From Arcanobacterium sp. (GTDB lineage: Bacteria > Actinomycetota > Actinomycetes > Actinomycetales > Actinomycetaceae): 32,606 nucleotides of DNA. The notes beneath the pieces are model-generated. The model made no database searches and was not told the origin of the DNA. It saw only the letters and a program-made list of their open reading frames with translations. Each line of letters starts with the position of its first letter. Within the stretch, counting starts at the first letter, position 1. The stretch covers positions 1 through 32,606 of the forward strand of contig JALELI010000095.1 of NCBI GenBank assembly GCA_022768785.1, in the 5' to 3' direction. The translations under genes were made by a program, and so were the position numbers. Shown one piece after another: positions 27,408 through 32,606 of this stretch.

Positions 27408-27425
27408 GCATGAGAGCTCTCATGC
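27408..27425. promoter_or_regulatory. 18-bp perfect palindrome upstream of the NSS symporter
   Basis: GCATGAGAGCTCTCATGC is fully self-complementary and lies 30 bases after the TRIC stop and 168 before the symporter start. No T tract follows, so an operator is more likely than a terminator. No regulator could be assigned. Confidence 0.5.
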
Positions 27426-27593
27426 AATCTAGGCGATGAAGCTGGCTGCCCACACAGCCTGAGCACAGCTGCCGCACCAAGGTTACTTTCCTTTTCTCAC
27501 TCACAATCTTTTCACTATGTGAGACGTTCGACCACTCAGCGAGACTGGCAGCTAATTTTAGTTTCACTCTTATTCTTGAAAAAGGAGGACCTT

Positions 27594-29264
27594 GTGGCTG
27601 AACAATCCGCGCAAGCCACCGCTACCCATGCTCCCGACCGCGAGCAATGGTCTGGCCAGTTTGGCTTTATTATGGCGGCCGTTGGCTCTGCTATCGGCCT
27701 CGGAAATATTTGGCGTTTCCCAGGCGTGGCCTATACGAATGGCGGCGGCGCATTCATAGTGCCTTACATCGTGGCACTGCTCACTGCAGGCATTCCGATG
27801 CTGTTGCTCGATTACGCTCTCGGAAGCCGCTATCGCGGTTCGGCACCCGCTGTTTTCCGCCGAATCTCAAAGAAATTTGAGATGGTTGGGTGGCTAAAAG
27901 TGCTGGTGTGCTTCGTGATTACCGCTTACTATGCGGTGATCTTGGCCTGGGCAGTGCGCTATATAGGTTTCTCTGCCACCCTCGCCTGGGGAAAAGACAC
28001 CACTCAATTCTTTGTGAAAAATTTCCTGCACCTCACTGATCCCGGTGCTGCTGCTGGAATTGTGCCCGGCATTTTTTGGCCCCTGATCCTCATCTGGGTA
28101 GCTGTGGCGATTGTGATGGCGCTCGGCGTCTCTAAAGGAATCGAAAAAGCCAATAAATTCTTTATTCCTGTGCTCGTAGTGATCTTCATTGCGCTAGTGA
28201 TTCGAGCACTCACTTTGCCTGGTGCAGCACTCGGCCTGAATGCTCTCTTCACCCCCGATTGGAGCTCGCTGACCAATCCGCAGGTATGGATTGCAGCATA
28301 TGCACAAATCTTCTACTCCCTCTCGGTGGGTTTTGGCATTATGGTGACGTATTCGAGCTATCTCAAGCGCAAGAGCAATATTGTGCCCACTGGATTAGTG
28401 ACTGGCTTTGCAAATTCTTCTTTCGAGCTGCTCGCCGGCCTCGGAGTATTTGCCACTCTAGGGTTCATGGCACACAGCCAGGGCATTGGAGTAGACAAAC
28501 TAGAAGGGCTCACCGGGGTGGGCTTAAGCTTTATGACTTTCCCACAAGTGATCTCGATGATGCCCGGAGGCCCGCTTTTCGGCATTATTTTCTTCGCCTC
28601 TTTGCTCATCGCAGGCTTCACATCACTGCTCTCCCTCACCCAGGTAATCAGTGCAGCGCTACAAGAAAAATTTAATCTGAACCGCAAAGTTGCCTCCATC
28701 ACCGTGGTGATTTTTGACGGCGTGGTGTCGGTGTGGATCTTCAGCACCTCGAACGGCCTTAACGCTCTCGACGTGGTGGATAAGTTCATCAATGAAATCG
28801 GCGTGGTGAGCTGTGCCGTGCTTACCTGTATCATCGTAGCTTTCGTGCTCAAGCGGCTCCCGTTGCTGCGCGCCCATCTCAACTTCAACTCTCGCCTCAA
28901 TCTCGGCAAATGGTGGTATATCTGCATCGCCGTAGTGATCCCCATCATTCTCGGCATAATGATGGTAATCACGCTCGTAGACGTGCTGCGCAATGGCTAT
29001 GGAGAGTATCCCACCAGCTTCCTCTATGAAAACGGCTGGATCATGCTCATGCTCGTAGTGGCTGTGGCTTACTTCCTCACTGTTTCTCCGTGGCATACTC
29101 CTGTAGATGATTTTGATGCTGTGGCCTATCACGGCGCCGAAGCCACGCCAGGAATGAGCGATTCCCCGCAAATCACTGGCAACACTGGGCCATACACCCG
29201 CGAGCTCATGGGGCTCACAGGCCCACGCAAACCTGGCACCTACAACCCACTGAAGGAGATGTGA
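27594..29264 (+). CDS. Sodium-dependent amino acid symporter, NSS family (MetP-like)
   Basis: Sodium-coupled uptake permease of the neurotransmitter:sodium symporter family, 556 residues from the GTG at 27594, which has AAAGGAGG five bases upstream. The open frame reaches back to 27519 but without a ribosome site. The first helix shows the Na+ and substrate-binding signature AAVGSAIGLGNIWRFPGVAYTNGGGAF. About 12 helices are visible. The tiny gene immediately downstream is the accessory subunit found with MetP-type methionine/alanine importers of actinobacteria, which suggests methionine or alanine as substrate; this is inferred from the family. Confidence 0.92.
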   Translation: MAEQSAQATATHAPDREQWSGQFGFIMAAVGSAIGLGNIWRFPGVAYTNGGGAFIVPYIVALLTAGIPMLLLDYALGSRYRGSAPAVFRRISKKFEMVGWLKVLVCFVITAYYAVILAWAVRYIGFSATLAWGKDTTQFFVKNFLHLTDPGAAAGIVPGIFWPLILIWVAVAIVMALGVSKGIEKANKFFIPVLVVIFIALVIRALTLPGAALGLNALFTPDWSSLTNPQVWIAAYAQIFYSLSVGFGIMVTYSSYLKRKSNIVPTGLVTGFANSSFELLAGLGVFATLGFMAHSQGIGVDKLEGLTGVGLSFMTFPQVISMMPGGPLFGIIFFASLLIAGFTSLLSLTQVISAALQEKFNLNRKVASITVVIFDGVVSVWIFSTSNGLNALDVVDKFINEIGVVSCAVLTCIIVAFVLKRLPLLRAHLNFNSRLNLGKWWYICIAVVIPIILGIMMVITLVDVLRNGYGEYPTSFLYENGWIMLMLVVAVAYFLTVSPWHTPVDDFDAVAYHGAEATPGMSDSPQITGNTGPYTRELMGLTGPRKPGTYNPLKEM

Positions 29265-29265
29265 G

Positions 29266-29379
29266 ATGACTGGATCAGCAATTGCTCTAATGAGTGTAGC
29301 CATCGTGGTGATCTGGGGTGGCCTCGCCGCTTCAGTTGCCTATCTCATGAGCCACCCGATGAACCACGAAGACAATTAA
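29266..29379 (+). CDS. NSS transporter small subunit (MetS-like), 37 residues
   Basis: Tiny single-helix membrane protein required together with MetP in Corynebacterium glutamicum. It starts MTGSAIALMSVAIVVIWGG, one hydrophobic helix, and ends with a polar tail SHPMNHEDN. AAGGAG lies seven bases before the ATG, inside the end of the symporter gene, and the gap between stop and start is one base. Position and composition make this a confident call despite its length. Confidence 0.85.
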   Translation: MTGSAIALMSVAIVVIWGGLAASVAYLMSHPMNHEDN

Positions 29380-29430
29380 CCGCAATCAAACGCCCTTTCG
29401 GCGTATGTGAAACTCAAAAGTGGCGAAAAA

Positions 29431-29471
29431 GTGGTGATTTTCTAGGGTCTGTGACCCTAGAAAATCACCAC
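29431..29471. terminator. Long perfect hairpin after the symporter operon
   Basis: 19-bp perfect arms (GTGGTGATTTTCTAGGGTC and complement) with a 3-base loop. On the minus strand a T5 run follows, so it is a good terminator for leftward transcription; rightward it lacks a T tract but should still stop or protect the symporter mRNA. Confidence 0.75.
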
Positions 29472-29508
29472 CATCACATCAACAAAGATCACTTATAGGG
29501 AGAAAACT

Positions 29509-29540
29509 TCGGGGTTGGGTCTTGCAGAGCCCAACCCCGA
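29509..29540 (-). terminator. Terminator of nadE
   Basis: 11-bp perfect stem (TCGGGGTTGGG / CCCAACCCCGA) with a 10-base loop. On the minus strand it is followed by AGTTTTC. It lies 30 bases after the nadE stop. Confidence 0.75.
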
Positions 29541-29570
29541 TTGCGTCCCGCCACACTTCTTCTATTAATG

Positions 29571-30404
29571 CTATTTAATGCTTTCACGCCACCAGACATC
29601 TGCCGGAGTAACGGGCATTGTGCGCTTATGCCGTGTGCGAATGAAGTACTGCTCAATTTTCTCTGCAATATCATCAGCCACTGCGCGCCCTTCAAGATAT
29701 GCATCAATGTCGTCATAGCGCAGGCCTAGTTCGTCTTCATCTGCGCGGCCAGGCGTGCCATCAAGGAGATCTGCTGTAGGCATTTTGCCAGCAAGCGCAC
29801 ATGAACCACCGAGATAGCTCACCAGCTGGCGCACCTGGCTCTTATTCAAACCGGAGAGCGGCGTAAGATCTGCCCCACCATCTCCGAATTTCGTGTAAAA
29901 ACCAGTGATGGCCTCCGCCGCATGATCTGTGCCAACCACTAGTAGTGCACGATCACCCGCCACGGCATACTGTGCAATCATGCGCATACGAGCTTTCATA
30001 TTGCCTTTATTGAAATCAGAAATCGGTGCGCCGGTGGCCACCGCAAAATCCTGTTCAAAAGAATCCACTGCATCACCAATATTAAAGGTAACTGTGCAAT
30101 CCGGTTGGATAAAATCTAAGGCGCGCTGTGCATCAGATTCGTCTGCTTGCACATGATAGGGAAGCCGAACTGCCACAAATTGCGCTTCACGGCCCAGCTC
30201 GCGTGCACGCTGCACAGCCAGTTGGCTCAAGCGCCCTCCCAGCGTGGAATCCACACCGCCCGAGATGCCGAGCACCAATCCCTTAGCATGAGCAAACTGA
30301 AGATAATCTACGAGAAATTGCACTCGGTGCTCCACCTCTGCAGCCGGATCAATCTGAGGCTGCACACCGAGGTCACTAATGATCTGAGCTTGAAGTTTTC
30401 GCAT
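29571..30404 (-). CDS. nadE: NH3-dependent NAD(+) synthetase
   Basis: Makes NAD from nicotinic acid adenine dinucleotide, ATP and ammonia. From the ATG at 30404 it has 277 residues, the size of the ammonia-only enzyme, and no glutaminase domain. The PP-loop SGGVDS is at residues 48-53. TDHAAEAITGFYTKFGDGGADLTPLSGLNK is the NaAD/ATP region, and the end carries the K.R..P..P pattern (KRTMPVTPADVWWR). The frame is open to 30536, but the extra part is not family-like. No Shine-Dalgarno; TAGGCT ends seven bases before the ATG, a weak leaderless candidate. Confidence 0.95.
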   Translation of the reverse strand: MRKLQAQIISDLGVQPQIDPAAEVEHRVQFLVDYLQFAHAKGLVLGISGGVDSTLGGRLSQLAVQRARELGREAQFVAVRLPYHVQADESDAQRALDFIQPDCTVTFNIGDAVDSFEQDFAVATGAPISDFNKGNMKARMRMIAQYAVAGDRALLVVGTDHAAEAITGFYTKFGDGGADLTPLSGLNKSQVRQLVSYLGGSCALAGKMPTADLLDGTPGRADEDELGLRYDDIDAYLEGRAVADDIAEKIEQYFIRTRHKRTMPVTPADVWWRESIK

Positions 30405-30473
30405 AGCACTCAGCCTACACGCTCTCTCATTCCGCTTCCGGTTTTCAATCACCAAAAGCTGCAGATTACATAA

Positions 30474-30514
30474 AGGGGCCTGGTGATTAGTATGCAACCA
30501 ACCACCAGGCTCCT
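30474..30514 (-). terminator. Hairpin between the membrane protein gene and nadE
   Basis: Stem of about 13-15 pairs (AGGGGCCTGGTG paired with CACCAGGCTCCT, one G-T pair) with an 11-base loop. It lies 118 bases after the stop of the upstream minus-strand gene. The T tract on the minus strand is short (CCCCTTTATG). Likely terminator for the gene at 30632. Confidence 0.6.
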
Positions 30515-30631
30515 CGATTTTATCGAAATTGTTCAACTTTCACTGAGCTCTGCTCAGCCTGGGCGCTCATGCGCTCTGCGCAAGCTCCCCATCGGCATAC
30601 GTGAATGTTCAACTCACACGCAAAAGCAATC

Positions 30632-31354
30632 TCACGCTTGCTGCTTCTTACCTTTCACCACGAAGCCGCCAACAATGAGCACCACACCGAGCACAATGAG
30701 TGTAATTCCAGCGATATTAGCAATCTTGCCAACTAAGCCCCAGCCATAAGCATTGAGAAGAGTGCCGCGGAGCATATTGCCTTGGAAGAATGTGTTGTTC
30801 TTCAGGTTATTGAGCTGCGCAATCTGCTTAGCTGATGCGTAGGCCGACTCTGGATTCTTCTCTTCAGCCGCGATCACAGCTTTGAGGTTGTCTTGTGATG
30901 TGGCTTCCTGGGCGGTGATCTTCAGCTGCCCAAGCGTTTTAGCTGAAAGTTTGGTGGGATCAGCTTTGATCTCATCGGCTAGCTTGTCTTCCACTTTCCG
31001 CACCACATCGCCGATCCCTGCGAAAGTGGCCTTATCTGCGGGAACTTCAGCACGCTTGGCAGCAGAATTCATGTGCACAGCAATATAGTGATTAGCATAG
31101 GCAGCTGCCATATCGCCAGTGCTCATCAACTGGCCATCGAACGGCTTCAATGCCTCAACATCTTCCTTGCTGTACTGGCCACCTTGATCGACGGTTTTGA
31201 GCTCTTCCAATTTTGGCATCGTGATCTGCTGAGCCTTGAGTTGGCTTCCCACAAATGAGCCAGCAAACTGCCCACCCGCAAAAGCGCCAATGCCAATTAA
31301 GAGCAGCACAATGCCAACAATCTTGGCAAGCGTTTTATAAATCTTTGCTTCCAT
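30632..31354 (-). CDS. Membrane protein with two terminal helices and a soluble middle
   Basis: 240 residues from the ATG at 31354, which has AAAGGA seven bases upstream. The frame is open for 60 more codons upstream but without a ribosome site. One helix near the N-terminus (IVGIVLLLIGIGAFAGGQFAG) and one near the C-terminus (IAGITLIVLGVVLIVGGFVV) flank about 165 hydrophilic residues. The phrase SQLKAQQITMPKL after the first helix and the ..LRGTLLNAYGW segment before the last resemble actinobacterial membrane proteins often mislabelled as aromatic ring-opening dioxygenase LigA. No enzyme residues are seen. I infer a cell-envelope protein of unknown function. Confidence 0.75.
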   Translation of the reverse strand: MEAKIYKTLAKIVGIVLLLIGIGAFAGGQFAGSFVGSQLKAQQITMPKLEELKTVDQGGQYSKEDVEALKPFDGQLMSTGDMAAAYANHYIAVHMNSAAKRAEVPADKATFAGIGDVVRKVEDKLADEIKADPTKLSAKTLGQLKITAQEATSQDNLKAVIAAEEKNPESAYASAKQIAQLNNLKNNTFFQGNMLRGTLLNAYGWGLVGKIANIAGITLIVLGVVLIVGGFVVKGKKQQA

Positions 31355-31656
31355 AGAAGCATCCTTTCTGCGAAAGTGAATACCTACGGCAGACACTGCC
31401 GAATCGGATATTTTTACTCCATAACTTGTGTGCTTTCCACAAGTGCATCGCCAGCAATATCGTGTGATGTGGCTGATGCCTCTCATGCTCTTCGCACAAG
31501 CGCCTGTGCGTTCGCTTGTAGCTCGCGCCCTCATGCGAGAAAAAGAATATCGAAAGTTAAATTTTCAAGTATCACCGAGGCTAGAACTTTGCACCCAGAG
31601 GAAAATGTTTACAGAAACTTTACAATTCAATTAACTGCTTTTGCCGCAAATAAAAA
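31355..31656. other. Intergenic region upstream of the two-helix membrane protein
   Basis: Only short frames without ribosome sites (for example 31428-31634 on plus) are open here. It must hold the promoter for the minus-strand gene at 31354; no clear -35/-10 pair was fixed. Confidence 0.3.
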
Positions 31657-31698
31657 GCTTCCTGGCGCTCCCGCAGATGTGCAAGAGCGCCAGGAAGC
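31657..31698 (-). terminator. Strong terminator after the GlsB/YeaQ-type gene
   Basis: Perfect 14-bp stem (GCTTCCTGGCGCTC and complement) with a 14-base loop. On the minus strand the stem is followed by TTTTTATTT. It begins 15 bases after the stop at 31713. Confidence 0.9.
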
Positions 31699-31712
31699 CA
31701 AAAACCTATTTT

Positions 31713-31976
31713 TTACTTTTTCTTACTAGTGACACTCATATAAATACCGATGAGGATCACTGCCACGATCACTGAAACGATCCAGCGCAACCACTCAACA
31801 CCGCCGTTTGCATTGGTGTATCCAAACACACCCACAAGCCAACCGCCGATGCCTGCACCGAGCGCGCCCAAAATGATCGTCCATAAAATGCCAATCGGCT
31901 GCTCACCTTTCTTCACAAGCCGAGCAATTGCGCCAATCACGGCCCCCACGATAATCATTCCAATGAGTTGCCCCAT
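31713..31976 (-). CDS. GlsB/YeaQ/YmgE family membrane protein
   Basis: Small integral membrane protein of 87 residues with three hydrophobic helices. The family pattern is clear: IGMIIVGAVIGAIARLV, then GILWTIILGALGAGIGGWLVG and a C-terminal helix (IVSVIVAVILIGIYM). The family is widespread and linked to stress or envelope; no enzyme activity is established despite the old name transglycosylase-associated. AGGAAGG lies about seven bases before the ATG. Monocistronic, with its own terminator. Confidence 0.92.
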   Translation of the reverse strand: MGQLIGMIIVGAVIGAIARLVKKGEQPIGILWTIILGALGAGIGGWLVGVFGYTNANGGVEWLRWIVSVIVAVILIGIYMSVTSKKK

Positions 31977-32300
31977 GAGTTTCCCTTCCTGTTAGGAGAA
32001 AAGAGTATCTCCTTGCAGACACTCCCTACGAGCTTTTATCCCTATAAGCTTTCTCGATCGCAAAGCAATCTGAGCTGAGCTTCTCAGCAGCGCAACGTAT
32101 TTCTGCCGCCTGCTACTCGTTTCAACCAGCCGCCCTGCACATTTGTGCCCACGTTCACTGTGAGCGAATTGCAGAGTGCGCTATTTCAGCGGTAGTAGGA
32201 AAACCTTTCATGCCGGTAAAAGGGTTCAAAACCGATATACACCCACTCTGTGAAATACTCGAAGAAGAAGCCCGAAAAGGTTCGCAAAAATGCTAGGGGC
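31977..32300. other. Gene-free region with short hairpins
   Basis: No open frame of note. A small hairpin GCTGAG-CTT-CTCAGC lies at 32074-32088, and AAGCCC (32269-32274) can pair with GGGCTT (32297-32302), overlapping the promoter of the small RNA candidate. Confidence 0.35.
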
Positions 32301-32330
32301 TTGCATAAGTAGCGATCATCAGCCTACAAT
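32301..32330 (+). promoter_or_regulatory. Promoter of the candidate small RNA
   Basis: -35-like TTGCAT (32301-32306), 18-bp spacer, -10 box TACAAT (32325-32330, 5 of 6). A transcript would start near 32337. Confidence 0.5.
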
Positions 32331-32336
32331 TTAAGT

Positions 32337-32419
32337 AGGTAAAAAACCATTTTTACCCGCCTTTATAGAAGTGCCAGCTACGCAGACCGCCCTAACGATC
32401 TGTGTAGCTGGTATTTTTG
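32337..32419 (+). ncRNA. Candidate small RNA with intrinsic terminator
   Basis: About 80 bases. An AT-rich hairpin comes first (GGTAAAAA-ACCA-TTTTTACC, 32338-32357), then a spacer, then a 13-pair stem (CCAGCTACGCAGA with TCTGTGTAGCTGG, 32374-32411, one G-T pair) followed by TATTTTTG. No open frame follows the promoter before the terminator. Family not recognised; it is not a tRNA, and I see no 4.5S or 6S features. It could instead be the leader and attenuator of a gene beyond the window. Confidence 0.5.
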
Positions 32420-32505
32420 TACCCACCAAAACACAGGCAATCATTCAGCCCCTTAATAGCCATAGCCGGAATAGCTCCCCCACACCACCACACCCACTAC
32501 CCACC

Positions 32506-32517
32506 GCGTCTAGACGC
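32506..32517. promoter_or_regulatory. 12-bp perfect palindrome
   Basis: GCGTCTAGACGC, near the right edge. Possible operator for a gene outside the window; no further support. Confidence 0.25.
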
Positions 32518-32606
32518 AGTAACCACAGTCACCGACACCCCTAGAATGTGCAAAGCTCTAAAACCCGTACAGTCTGGCAGAACCTAACGCGCAGCGGTCG
32601 TTCTGG

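Noticed and set aside
32220-32240. tRNA T-arm-like GGTTCAAAACC
   Set aside because: No acceptor, anticodon or D arm can be built around it.

Overview
The window looks like chromosomal DNA of a medium-G+C actinobacterium. A member of the Actinomycetaceae (Arcanobacterium, Trueperella or Actinomyces type) is my best guess. The grounds are the class Ib ribonucleotide reductase set with nrdH and nrdI, a long HrpA helicase with a DUF3418-type tail, a sodium symporter with a MetS-like 37-residue partner, a solo DUF559 protein, lipoproteins of actinobacterial style, and many starts with a -10-like box 6-7 nt upstream and no Shine-Dalgarno. No rRNA, tRNA, IS element, prophage or CRISPR array was seen. 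The genus is inference.

Layout. 26-2924 (minus): MarR regulator and DHA2 drug exporter. 3341-6182 (plus): a methyltransferase-type DNA repair protein with a large insert, a small orphan gene, a gene-poor kilobase and a DUF559 nuclease-like gene preceded by three DnaA-box-like 9-mers. 6434-11428 (plus): HrpA helicase. 11678-12997 (minus): flavin monooxygenase. 13302-16690 (plus): two permeases and a lipoprotein of a sugar ABC importer, with no ATPase. 17052-17783 (plus): LolA-like lipoprotein, meeting the nrd operon at a strong bidirectional terminator. 18105-22666 (minus): nrdH, nrdI, nrdE, ridA, nrdF. 22667-23366: a 700-base control region with NrdR-like boxes, a dense DnaA-box cluster and a degenerate 15-16 bp tandem repeat. 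23367-24281 (plus): MTA/SAH nucleosidase. 24433-25458 (minus): small lipoprotein and RNase HI. 25683-29379 (plus): zinc-type macrodomain hydrolase, TRIC-like channel, and NSS symporter with its small subunit. 29571-31976 (minus): NAD synthetase, a two-helix membrane protein and a GlsB/YeaQ-type membrane protein. The last 630 bases have no protein gene but hold a likely small RNA.

The most unusual points are these: (1) the DnaA-box cluster between the dNTP-synthesis operon and the MTA/SAH nucleosidase, with a second triplet at 5.3 kb and no dnaA or dnaN in the window; (2) ridA embedded between nrdE and nrdF; (3) low-complexity Ala/Ser/Thr/Pro or Gln segments inserted into otherwise conserved proteins (HrpA, the MGMT-like protein, the ABC binding protein, the monooxygenase, the nucleosidase, MarR); (4) a candidate orphan small RNA at the right end; (5) recurrent leaderless-type starts. 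Most of the genes are ordinary housekeeping or transport functions, and I do not see a clear new multi-gene defence or biosynthetic system.
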